Shown here piece by piece: positions 1 through 7,915 of a DNA stretch of 64,000 nt. Both the position numbers and the translations under genes were made by a program. The notes below the pieces were generated by a model that saw only the letters and a program-made list of their open reading frames with translations, was not told the origin of the DNA and did not search any database. Within the stretch, counting starts at the first letter, position 1. Every line of letters begins with the position of its first letter. The stretch is from Lapillicoccus jejuensis (GTDB lineage Bacteria; Actinomycetota; Actinomycetes; Actinomycetales; Dermatophilaceae), in the NCBI RefSeq assembly GCF_006715055.1, contig NZ_VFMN01000001.1, forward strand, positions 2,294,001 to 2,358,000, written 5' to 3'.

Positions 1-129
1 CCGAACTGCTGCGGGAACGGGACCTCGACGTCCCTCCTGAGACCCGGACTGCTGCGGGAGGGAGATGTCGACGTCTCGCCCTCCGACGAGCTCGTGGCCG
101 TCCCGGACGTCCCTCGTCCGCAGCAGTGA
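1..129 (+). other. Possible 3' end of an upstream gene, with an internal imperfect repeat
   Basis: A plus-strand frame runs from the window edge to a TGA at 127-129. It contains LLREGDVDVSPSDELVAVP near its end. A similar stretch, ELLRERDLDVPPE, is encoded about 50 bases earlier in another frame, so the DNA holds two imperfect copies of a ctgctgcggga...gtcgacgtc segment. This could be the tail of a gene with a repeat, or a decayed duplication. The fragment is too short to name, and the convergent transporter gene begins to end at 148. Confidence 0.2.
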
Positions 130-147
130 GGATCGGGGGGTGGCGGG

Positions 148-1278
148 TCAGTCGGCGAGGGGCGCGCCGGGGGCCCCCGCGGCCACCGCGTCGCCGTCCA
201 CCGGGTCGCCCTCGGCGCCCGCCGGGTCGTCGTCGTCTCCCGACAGCAGGTGTTGTCCGACCGCGTTGAGGACGGCGGCGACCGGCACGGCCAGCAGCGT
301 CCCGACGATGCCGCCGAGGATCGAGCCGGTCGCGATGGCGAGGATGACGGCCAACGGGTGCACCCGCACCGACCGGCCGAGGATGAACGGCTGGAGCACG
401 TGCGACTCGAGCTGCTGCACGGCGACGACGACACCGAGCATGATGAGCGCGATCACCGGCCCGTGCTCGACGAGCGCGAGCAGGACGGCGACCGCCCCGC
501 TCAGCAGCGCCCCGACGATGGGGATGAAGGACAGCAGGAAGACGAGCACCCCGATGGCGAAGGGGAACGGCACCCGCAGGATGAGCGCGCCGATGGTGAT
601 GCCGACCGCGTCGGTGGCGGCCACGAGCACGACGCCGTGCGTGTACGCCGTCAGCTGCCCCCAGGCGACCTGCCCCGAGGAGTCGACTCGCGAGCGTGCC
701 GTCCGGGGGAAGAGGCCGACGAGCCACGACCAGATGCGCGGGCCGTCGTACAGGAAGAAGAAGAGCGAGAAGAGCGCGATGAACAGGCCGGCGACCGCGT
801 GCGTCGCGGTGACGCCGAACCTCGTCGCGTACTGCCGCACGTCGCTGCTGCTCTCCAGCCACGTGCGCAGCTGCCCGACGTACTGCGAGACCTGGTCGTC
901 CGAGAGCCCGAAGCTGGTCCGGGCCCAGCCGCGGATCTGGTCCAGCCCGGCGCCGGCCTGGGTCGCCATGTCGGAGAAGCCGTTGCTGATCTGGGTGCCG
1001 ACGAGGGTCATCAGCCCGACGATGACGAGGATCGTGCCGAGCAGCGTCAGCCCGGCGGCCGGTCCGCGCCCCATGAAGCGGCACAGCCAGCCGTGCACCC
1101 CGCCGAGCAACGCGCTGAGCAGCGTCGCGACGGCGATCGGGATGGCCACCTCGGACAGGTGCCCGACCGCGAGGGCCAGCACGACGACGCCCGCCGCGAT
1201 GATGAGCAGCCGCCACGCCCACTCGCTGGCGGCGCGCACCCCACGCGGTACGGCGCTGGTCGTCCCCTGCTCGTCCAT
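148..1278 (-). CDS. AI-2E family transporter (YdiK/PerM-like membrane protein)
   Basis: The protein has 376 residues and about seven or eight hydrophobic segments. It has the usual plan of the AI-2E transporter (PF01594) family: paired N-terminal helices, a soluble loop of about 100 residues (QISNGFSDMATQAGAGLDQ onward), then a helical C-terminal half. That half includes LVFLLSFIPIVGALLSGAVA and a late HVLQPFILGRSVRVHPLAVI motif, both typical of the family. Family members export small molecules or ions; only a few were tied to autoinducer-2, so the substrate is unknown. I chose the ATG at 1278 (MDEQGTTS) because a GGAGG lies just before it, although the spacing is short. An in-frame upstream start near 1356 would add 26 basic, low-complexity residues and is less likely. 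The gene is followed by no visible partner. Confidence 0.85.
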   Translation of the reverse strand: MDEQGTTSAVPRGVRAASEWAWRLLIIAAGVVVLALAVGHLSEVAIPIAVATLLSALLGGVHGWLCRFMGRGPAAGLTLLGTILVIVGLMTLVGTQISNGFSDMATQAGAGLDQIRGWARTSFGLSDDQVSQYVGQLRTWLESSSDVRQYATRFGVTATHAVAGLFIALFSLFFFLYDGPRIWSWLVGLFPRTARSRVDSSGQVAWGQLTAYTHGVVLVAATDAVGITIGALILRVPFPFAIGVLVFLLSFIPIVGALLSGAVAVLLALVEHGPVIALIMLGVVVAVQQLESHVLQPFILGRSVRVHPLAVILAIATGSILGGIVGTLLAVPVAAVLNAVGQHLLSGDDDDPAGAEGDPVDGDAVAAGAPGAPLAD

Positions 1279-1395
1279 ACCTCCACCGTAGGCCGTACGA
1301 CGCCGCCGGGCGGGGACCCCGCGGACGGCCCCCGGGGCCGCCGCCGCCGGTTTCATCGCCTCGCGGGCCCGATGCTAGAGTTTCCGACGCACCAC

Positions 1396-1470
<75 letters not shown>

Positions 1471-1477
1471 GGGTGAG

Positions 1478-1513
1478 AAGGCTCCCGACCTGATCCGTCA
1501 GGTCGGGAGCCTT
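1478..1513. terminator. Intrinsic terminator after tRNA-Ala
   Basis: This is a perfect 16-bp inverted repeat (1478-1493 and 1498-1513) with a 4-base loop, tccg. It lies between the plus-strand tRNA and the end of a minus-strand gene, so it can serve both. There is no long T tract, as is common in actinobacteria. Confidence 0.85.
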
Positions 1514-1535
1514 GGTCGTGCGGGCTCGAGCCGGC

Positions 1536-2393
1536 TCAGGCCGGGACCGTCGCGCAGACGACCGACGGGTGCAGGGACGACGCGCCGTCGCTCGAGCTCG
1601 CCACCTCGACCCGCCAACGGTCGTCCTGCGGGAAGGTGCCGCTCACGGTGACGTCGGGCGAGGCCGGCCAGACCCGGACGCCCCCGGCGAGGTAGCCCAG
1701 GCCCGCGGGGCAGCGGATGGCCCCGAGGGTCGACGACCCGGCGGGGGCGACCTGCCGTGGTCCCTGCACGACGACGTACCCGCTCGGTGCCTCGCCGCAG
1801 ACGGCGACGGCCCGCGCCTGCGGGTGCGGCACGGCGCGGTTGGTCACCACCGCGCGCCAGCCGCCGTCGACGGGGAAGATGCCGCCCAACGACGCGCCCG
1901 CCTCGCTCGACCGCGTCTCGCCACCCCCGCCGAGCGGGACCGTGCCGGCCGGGCAGGTCGCGGTGAGCACCGTCCGCGTGCCCGCCCGGTTGAGGACGGA
2001 GTTCGAGGAGAGCCGGTAGCCGCGGATCCCGCTCGCGCAGATCGCGAAGACGGCGAACTCCCAGCCGCCGCCGGTGCGGTTGGACACCCGGGCCTGCCAG
2101 CCCGCACCCCCGGGCAGCGGGACCGACCCGGCGAGGTCGAGCGAGAGGTCGGAGAGGCTGAGCACCGCGCCGCCGCCGAGGACGTGGGTGCCGGCGGGGC
2201 AGGCGACGGACCCGGTCGTCTGCGCGAAGGGCGCGGCGACCAGCGGGACCGACGCCACGGAGGCGTACCGCGTGATCGGCGCGCCCCCCGACGGCGTGGC
2301 GGGGGCCGCGACGGCCGGCCCGGCGGACACGGCGAGCGGGACGACCGCGAGCAGGACTGCGGACACCCGGGCCGCACGACGGAAACGGGTCAT
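1536..2393 (-). CDS. Secreted protein with three CPAG-LGGG repeats, function unknown
   Basis: The protein has 285 residues and begins with a clear signal peptide (MTRFRRAARVSAVLLAVVPL, then AVSAGPAVAAPA), so it should be exported. The mature part is three copies of a module of about 65-75 residues. Each opens with a CPAG motif and an LGGG-like turn (CPAGTHVLGGG, CPAGTVPLGGGG, CPAGLGYLAGG). Each then has a W-containing strand and closes on a Cys (CA or CG), so one disulphide per module is likely. Such modules occur in secreted actinobacterial proteins of unknown role. The start is the ATG at 2393. The neighbours give no functional hint. I do not recognise a named family and infer only an extracellular beta-rich protein. 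Confidence 0.7.
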   Translation of the reverse strand: MTRFRRAARVSAVLLAVVPLAVSAGPAVAAPATPSGGAPITRYASVASVPLVAAPFAQTTGSVACPAGTHVLGGGAVLSLSDLSLDLAGSVPLPGGAGWQARVSNRTGGGWEFAVFAICASGIRGYRLSSNSVLNRAGTRTVLTATCPAGTVPLGGGGETRSSEAGASLGGIFPVDGGWRAVVTNRAVPHPQARAVAVCGEAPSGYVVVQGPRQVAPAGSSTLGAIRCPAGLGYLAGGVRVWPASPDVTVSGTFPQDDRWRVEVASSSDGASSLHPSVVCATVPA

Positions 2394-2540
2394 GGCAGGG
2401 CTCCCGATCAAGGACGACGGCGTGCGCGGAGACCTGGCATCCTGTCGTGCCACGGCAGACCCGGCAACGGTGCGGCACCGGGACGGGCACCGCGCAACAC
2501 GGGTCTTGAGCCGCGCCACCTCGCGGGCCGACGATGGGCC

Positions 2541-3197
2541 ATGACCGAGGCACCCCCTGCCGCCCCTACTGCCCCCGCCGAGCCGGTGATGGGCACCAGC
2601 CGGCTGGAGGCGTTCAGCGACGGCATCATCGCCATCGCCGCCACCCTGCTCGTCATCGAGCTCGCCGCGCCCGAGCCCGGCGCCGACGTGTGGGAGCACC
2701 TGCACCACGAGCTCCCGTCGATCGCCGCCTACGCGGTGAGCTTCGTGACCATCCTCATCTACTGGGTCAACCACCACGCGCTGCTCGCCGACGTCGCGAC
2801 CGTCGACCGGGCGCTGCTGTTCCTCAACGGGTTCCTGCTGCTGTGCATCTCGTCCATCAGCTTCCCCACCGCCGTGCTGGGCCGCGCCCTCCAGGCCGGC
2901 GGCCGGCCGGCCATCGAGGCCGCCGTGTTCTACACCGCCGTGCTCACCCTCGCCGCGGTCTCGTTCCTCGCGCTGTGGGTCTACCTCGGACGGCACCCCC
3001 ACCTGCTGCACCCGCACGCCCGCGGCATCACCCTCGCCGCCAGCCGGCGCGGCGCGTTCGGCGCCTGCTGCTACGCCGTCTCGGTCGGCGTCGCCTTCCT
3101 CAACGGGACGGCGGCGCTCGTCGTCGTCGCGCTCCTCGCCCTCTTCTTCGCGCTGCCTCCCCGCCGACGCCGTACGACGCCCCGCCCTACGGATTAG
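2541..3197 (+). CDS. TMEM175 family potassium channel-like membrane protein
   Basis: The 218-residue protein carries the family signature RLEAFSDGIIAIAATLLVIE near residues 21-40. Its R-x-x-x-FSD motif on the first helix is the hallmark of bacterial TMEM175 (DUF1211). Five or six hydrophobic helices follow, including SIAAYAVSFVTILIYWVNHH and a phenylalanine/leucine-rich third helix. Studied bacterial members are potassium-permeable channels that assemble as tetramers. The start is the ATG at 2541; an ATG at 2589 (MGTSRLEAF) is a possible alternative and would remove a proline/alanine-rich leader. The stop overlaps the stop of the convergent ABC ATPase gene by a few bases. Confidence 0.88.
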   Translation: MTEAPPAAPTAPAEPVMGTSRLEAFSDGIIAIAATLLVIELAAPEPGADVWEHLHHELPSIAAYAVSFVTILIYWVNHHALLADVATVDRALLFLNGFLLLCISSISFPTAVLGRALQAGGRPAIEAAVFYTAVLTLAAVSFLALWVYLGRHPHLLHPHARGITLAASRRGAFGACCYAVSVGVAFLNGTAALVVVALLALFFALPPRRRRTTPRPTD

Positions 3198-3865
3198 CGG
3201 ACCCGGACCAACCGCCCCTCGTCGAGGTGCAGCTCGGCCCCCGCGGCCTCGGCGCACGCGGCGTCGTGCGTCGCGAGCAGCACGGTCGCGCCGGCCGCCG
3301 CCTCGGCGGCCAGCAGCGCCACGACGACGTCGCGGGTCCCGGCGTCGAGCTCGCTCGTCGGCTCGTCGGCGAGCAGCACCGCGGGCCGCAGGGCGAGGGT
3401 CCGCGCGAGCGTGACCCGTTGCTGCTGTCCGCCGGACAGCTCCTCGACGAGGTGGTCGGACTGCTCCTCCAGCCGCACCGCGTGCAGCGCCGCGTCGGCG
3501 CGCGGACCAGCCTCCCCCGCGGGCACCCGGTGCACGAGCTGCGGGACGACGACGTTCTCCCGCGCGGTGAGCGGCGCCGCGAGCGTCGCCCCCTGCGGCA
3601 CGAGGAGCACCCCGCGCGCCGCCGCGGCGACCTCGTCACCGACCGGCTCGTCGCCGACGGACACCGACCCCGACGTCGGTCGCAGCGCCCCGCCGAGCAC
3701 CCACAGCAGCGTCGACTTGCCCGCCCCCGACGGCCCGGTCAGCGCGGAGAACGACCCCGGCTCGAGCGCGAGGGACACCGCGTCGAGCACCCGCCGACCG
3801 CCGAGCTCGACGACGACGTCGTCGGCGCGCACCGCGAGACCCCGCCGCACCGGCTCCACGGTCAC
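3194..3865 (-). CDS. ABC transporter ATP-binding protein (LolD/MacB type)
   Basis: This is a stand-alone ABC ATPase of 223 residues. It has Walker A GPSGAGKST, a Q-loop in LLVPQGATL, signature LSGGQQQRVTLART, Walker B LLADEPTSELDA and an H-loop LLATHDAAC. The short length and the sequence around the D-loop fit the LolD/MacB/FtsE-type ATPases that pair with FtsX-like permeases. The GTG at 3865 is preferred because GAGGAGG sits 5 bases upstream. The gene is divergent from the large FtsX-type permease at 3966, with a 100-bp shared upstream region, so the two probably work together. A second ATPase of the same class follows the permease. Confidence 0.88.
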   Translation of the reverse strand: MTVEPVRRGLAVRADDVVVELGGRRVLDAVSLALEPGSFSALTGPSGAGKSTLLWVLGGALRPTSGSVSVGDEPVGDEVAAAARGVLLVPQGATLAAPLTARENVVVPQLVHRVPAGEAGPRADAALHAVRLEEQSDHLVEELSGGQQQRVTLARTLALRPAVLLADEPTSELDAGTRDVVVALLAAEAAAGATVLLATHDAACAEAAGAELHLDEGRLVRVR

Positions 3866-3965
3866 CGACACCTCCTCAGGACGCCCGCGACCGCACGCTA
3901 GCAGCGCGCCGTACGGCGGTATCGTGCGCGGGAGGGCGCCGGGGCCACCCGCCCCGGGAGGTCTC

Positions 3966-6900
3966 ATGCTGGCAGCGCTGCGGTACCGACGGGCCCAGGC
4001 CGTCGTCGTCACCGTGCTCTCCGCGCTCGTCTGCACCGGGCTCGTCCTCGCCCCGCTCTACGCCCGCGCGCTCGAGCAGGCCACCGCCCGCACCCTGCTG
4101 CAGGGCGCCGGCCCGGCCACCGCGGGCCTGCGGCTCGCCGCGACCAGCGCGACGCAGCCGGCCCTCGCGCCGACGTCCGACCAGCTCGTCGGGCTCGTCG
4201 CGCCCGACCTGCGGCGCTGGTACGGCGCCCCCGTCACCAGCACCGCCGTCGGGGTCCGCCGGATGCCGCTCGCCGGCCAGCCGGCCGGCCGGTTGCTGTC
4301 CCGGGACGGCATGTGCGACCACGTGACCTTCGCGACCGGGCGCTGCCCGACCGCCGCCGGCGAGGTCGCCGTCTCGACCGACCAGGCGACGGCGTACGGG
4401 CAGCCCGTCGGGACCAGCATCCTGCTCGGCGAGTACGACGGGTTCGTCAGCCTGCCCGACTCCGCGCCGCGCACCACGGTGCGGGTCGTCGGCACCTACC
4501 GGCAGGTCGACTCTCCGTACTGGTTCGGCGACCGGCTCACCGGCTCCGCCGCCACCAAGACCGGGTACGACGACCTGCTCACCCCGCTCGCGACGCTCAC
4601 CGGACCGGTCACCGCGCCCGACGGCGGTCGCGGCCAGTGGTTCCAGCCGCAGTACGGCGCCGATCTGCCGCTGTCGACGCAGGCGCTCGGTGTCGACGAG
4701 GTCCTCGACCTCGGGCCACGGGTCGCCGCGCTCGTCGCGGCGCCGTACGGCGTCGAGCGCACCGGCAGCCAGCAGGCCGCCACCGTCTCGGCGAGCAGCG
4801 GCCTGCCCGCCCTCTCCGACCAGGTCCGCACCGGCGCCACGCAGGCGGCCGTCACCGTGCCGCTGCTCACCGCGCAGCTCGAGCTCATCCTCGGCTGCGT
4901 GCTGTGGCTCGTGCTCGTCGCCGCCGCCAACCAGCGCCGGGGCGAGGTCGCGATCGCGCGGCTGCGTGGCCGCGGGACCCGTGGCGCGCAGAGGCTCCTG
5001 CTCGCCGAGACCCTGCCGCAGGTCGCCGTCGGCGTGCCGCTCGGGGGGCTGCTCGGGGTCGGGGCGACCACCCTGGCGCGCCGCACCGTCCTCACCGGCG
5101 ACCCGCCGTTCGAGGTGCCGGCCGCCGCGGTCGCCGTCCTGGTCATCGGTGTCCTGGGAATGCTCGGCCTCGTCGTGCTCTCGGTCCGCCGGGTCTGCCG
5201 CGAGCCGGTCGCGGACCTCGTGCGCAGCGTGCCGCCGCGGCGGCGCACCTTCCGCCTCGGGGTCCTCGAGGCGATGCTCGTCGCCGCGGCGGCCGCCGCC
5301 TTCGTCGCCCTCGTCACGGGGTCGGTCAGCGGGCCGGTCGGGCAGGTCGCCCCGACGCTGCTCGCGCTCGCCGTCGGCGTCGTCGCCGCGCGCCTGCTCG
5401 CCCTCGGGCTGCCCGCGGCCGGGCGGCTGCTGCTGCGCCGCGGACGCGCCGCCGCCGGGACCGCGCTCCTCACCGCCGGCCGGCGACCGACCACCCGGTG
5501 GCTCGTGCCCGTCATCACCGTGGCCCTGAGCATCGTCGTCGTCGGGGTCGACCTGCTCGCCGTCGGGCAGCGCAACTGGGCCGGCCGGGCCGACGCCGAG
5601 GTCGGCGCGTCGAGCGTGCTGACCCTCGGCAGCCGCGACCTGCAGGCGGTCGCGGCGGCCGTGCACCGGCTCGACCCGCAGGCCCGGCACGCCACCCCCG
5701 TCGTCCTCGTCGGCCCGTCGAGCGACCAGGGGGGTGACGGCGTGACGACGATGGGCGTCGTACCGGAGGAGTTCGCCCGGCTGGCGCGGTTCCCCGGCGT
5801 CCCCGCGGGGTCGCTCGCGTGGGACCGGCTCACCGCGCCGACCGTCGCGCCGCTCGTGCTCACCGGCACCCGCGCGACGTACCACGTCAGCGCCCCCGCC
5901 TTCCGCCCCGTGCCGCCGGTCATCCGGCAGGCACCGACCACCCTCGTCCTCGCCCTGCGCGTCGTCCGAGCGGACGGCGTCACCGACACCGTCGCCCTCG
6001 GTCCCGTCCCCGCCGCCGGCCTCGACACCGACGTGTCGGTCGCCGTCGACTGCGGATCCGGTTGCCGCGTCACGGGAATCGGCCTGCTCACCCCGCGTGG
6101 GGCCGCACCCGTCGCCGGCACGGTCATGGTCACCGACCTCGCCCTCGACGGCCGCGGCGTCGACCTCGGCGGGCAGGGGGACTGGCGCCCCACCGACGCG
6201 GGCGACACCGTCGTCACGGGCGCCTTCCCCGGTCCCGCGTCTGTGGCGCTCACCTACTCCGACAACGGTTACGACCCCGCGTTCCTCTCGCACGCCTCGC
6301 TCCCCGGCGTCGTCCCCGCCCTCACCACCGCCGCGGCGACGGCCACCTCGAGCGGGGTGACCGTCGCCGGGTCGCAGGTCGACGGCACGCCGCTGCTGCT
6401 GCGGTCCGCGGGCACCCTGCCCTTCGCGCCGGGCGGGCCACGGGCCACCGCCGTCGTCGCCGTCGGCAACCTGCTCGCGCAGGGCTGGACCGGCCGCGGC
6501 TCGGCGACCCTGGCCGCGTACGTCGACACCGACGACCCGACCGTCGTCGCCGGCCTGCGCGACGGGCTCGAACGGGCCGGGGTCCCGGTGCTGCGCACGA
6601 CGCGCGCCGCCGACGTCAGGGCGTCGTACGGCGCCTCGGCCGCCGCCTGGAGCCTGCAGCTCGCCCTCGCCGTCGCGGCCCTCAGCCTGCTCGTCGCGGC
6701 GGCGGCGGTCGTCGTCCTCGTCACGACGTCCGCGCGGTCGCGCACCCGCGACTGGGCCGGGCTGCGGCTGCTCGGCCTGTCCCCGCGCGGGGTGGCGGCG
6801 CTCGCCCAGCTCGAGACGACGCCGGTCGTCCTCGCCTGCGCCGTCCTCGGGGCCGCCGTCGGCCTGTGGGCCGCGCCGGCCGCGGTCACCCTCGTTCCGC

Positions 6901-7067
6901 TGTTCACGACCCCGCCCGGCACCTACCCGCTCGACCTCGCGCCGGCCTGGGGGCCGTCGCTGCTCGCCGCCGGGGTGGGGCTGCTCGTCGTCGTCGCCGT
7001 CACCGCGCTCACCGTCCAGCGCGTCGCCCGACGCGCGGTCCCCAGCCGGCTCCGGGAGCCCGGATGA
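3966..7067 (+). CDS. Large FtsX-like ABC transporter permease
   Basis: The 1033-residue membrane protein starts with a signal-anchor helix (about residues 10-33), followed by an extracytoplasmic domain of about 260 residues. A first FtsX core begins near residue 302 (LELILGCVLWLVLVAAANQR then RGEVAIARLRGRG). After more helices and a second large external domain, a second FtsX core appears near residue 897 (LALAVAALSLLVAAAAVVVL then WAGLRLLGLSPRGVAAL). The architecture resembles MacB/LolCE-type permeases that move or release substrates at the outer face rather than across the membrane. The start is the ATG at 3966, with GGGAGG 4 bases upstream. The stop overlaps the ATG of the downstream ATPase (ATGA at 7064), indicating translational coupling. 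The substrate is unknown. Confidence 0.85.
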   Translation: MLAALRYRRAQAVVVTVLSALVCTGLVLAPLYARALEQATARTLLQGAGPATAGLRLAATSATQPALAPTSDQLVGLVAPDLRRWYGAPVTSTAVGVRRMPLAGQPAGRLLSRDGMCDHVTFATGRCPTAAGEVAVSTDQATAYGQPVGTSILLGEYDGFVSLPDSAPRTTVRVVGTYRQVDSPYWFGDRLTGSAATKTGYDDLLTPLATLTGPVTAPDGGRGQWFQPQYGADLPLSTQALGVDEVLDLGPRVAALVAAPYGVERTGSQQAATVSASSGLPALSDQVRTGATQAAVTVPLLTAQLELILGCVLWLVLVAAANQRRGEVAIARLRGRGTRGAQRLLLAETLPQVAVGVPLGGLLGVGATTLARRTVLTGDPPFEVPAAAVAVLVIGVLGMLGLVVLSVRRVCREPVADLVRSVPPRRRTFRLGVLEAMLVAAAAAAFVALVTGSVSGPVGQVAPTLLALAVGVVAARLLALGLPAAGRLLLRRGRAAAGTALLTAGRRPTTRWLVPVITVALSIVVVGVDLLAVGQRNWAGRADAEVGASSVLTLGSRDLQAVAAAVHRLDPQARHATPVVLVGPSSDQGGDGVTTMGVVPEEFARLARFPGVPAGSLAWDRLTAPTVAPLVLTGTRATYHVSAPAFRPVPPVIRQAPTTLVLALRVVRADGVTDTVALGPVPAAGLDTDVSVAVDCGSGCRVTGIGLLTPRGAAPVAGTVMVTDLALDGRGVDLGGQGDWRPTDAGDTVVTGAFPGPASVALTYSDNGYDPAFLSHASLPGVVPALTTAAATATSSGVTVAGSQVDGTPLLLRSAGTLPFAPGGPRATAVVAVGNLLAQGWTGRGSATLAAYVDTDDPTVVAGLRDGLERAGVPVLRTTRAADVRASYGASAAAWSLQLALAVAALSLLVAAAAVVVLVTTSARSRTRDWAGLRLLGLSPRGVAALAQLETTPVVLACAVLGAAVGLWAAPAAVTLVPLFTTPPGTYPLDLAPAWGPSLLAAGVGLLVVVAVTALTVQRVARRAVPSRLREPG

Positions 7068-7915
7068 GCACGGGTCGCGCGATCCGCACCCTGGGGCTGG
7101 TCCACCTCTACCGCACGGAGGGGTACGACGTCGCCGCCCTCTCCGGGGTCGACCTCGTCGTCGGGGCGGGCGAGGTCGTCGGGCTGCTCGGGCCGTCGGG
7201 GTCGGGCAAGTCGACCCTGCTCGCCCTGCTCGGCGGGCTCTTCCGGCCCAGCGCGGGCAAGATCTTCGTCGGCGACCACGAGCTGTCGGCGCTCGGCCCG
7301 GCCGCCCTCGACGCCTTCCTGGCCCGCGAGACCTCGCTCATGCTCCAGGGTGCGCAGCGCAACCTCGTGCCCTACCTGTCGGTGCGCGAGAACGTCGTCT
7401 TCGCCCAGGAGGCGGCGCGCCGGCTCGGTGCCGACGTCGTGGGGGTGGGGGACACCCTGGCCCTGGTGGGGGCGACCGGGTTCGCCGACGAGCGGCCCGC
7501 GCACCTGTCCCAGGGGCAGCTGCAGCGGGCGGCGCTGGCCGTCGCCATGGCGCCGCGGCCGGGCGTGCTCCTCGCGGACGAACCGACCAGCGCGCTGGAC
7601 CGCAGCGCCCGGGACCAGGTCCTCGACGCAGTGCTGCGGGTCAACGCCGAGCTGGGGACGACCGTCGTCCTCGTCACCCACGACCCCGACGTCGCCCGGC
7701 GGCTGCCGAGGACGGTGACCATCCGCGACGGCCGGATCGGCGGCGAGGGTCGCAGCGGCGAGGAGTACGCCGTCGTCACGGCCGACGGGTTCGTCCCGCT
7801 GCCGGCGGCGGTGCGCGAGTCGCTGCCCCCCGGCACCCTCCTGCACTTCGAGCAGGACGGCGGCCGGTGGGTCGTCGTCCCCGAGGTCAGGGGCGAGGAG
7901 CCGGGTCCGGGCTGA
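7064..7915 (+). CDS. ABC transporter ATP-binding protein with C-terminal AbrB-like segment
   Basis: The 283-residue protein has an ABC ATPase in residues 1-225: Walker A GPSGSGKST, Walker B LLADEPTSALDR and H-loop LVTHD. The signature is altered, reading LSQGQLQRAALA instead of LSGGQ; the second glycine-type position is Gln. A segment of about 55 residues follows the ATPase. It reads ADGFVPLPAAVRESLPPGT then HFEQDGGRWVVVP, which resembles the swapped-hairpin AbrB/SpoVT pattern (D-G-R-hydrophobic-LP-xx-R-xx-L-xx-G). That resemblance is my inference. The gene is coupled to the FtsX-type permease by an ATGA overlap and is the likely primary ATPase of that transporter. Its 3' end overlaps the convergent PstS-like gene by 29 bases. 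Confidence 0.85.
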   Translation: MSTGRAIRTLGLVHLYRTEGYDVAALSGVDLVVGAGEVVGLLGPSGSGKSTLLALLGGLFRPSAGKIFVGDHELSALGPAALDAFLARETSLMLQGAQRNLVPYLSVRENVVFAQEAARRLGADVVGVGDTLALVGATGFADERPAHLSQGQLQRAALAVAMAPRPGVLLADEPTSALDRSARDQVLDAVLRVNAELGTTVVLVTHDPDVARRLPRTVTIRDGRIGGEGRSGEEYAVVTADGFVPLPAAVRESLPPGTLLHFEQDGGRWVVVPEVRGEEPGPG

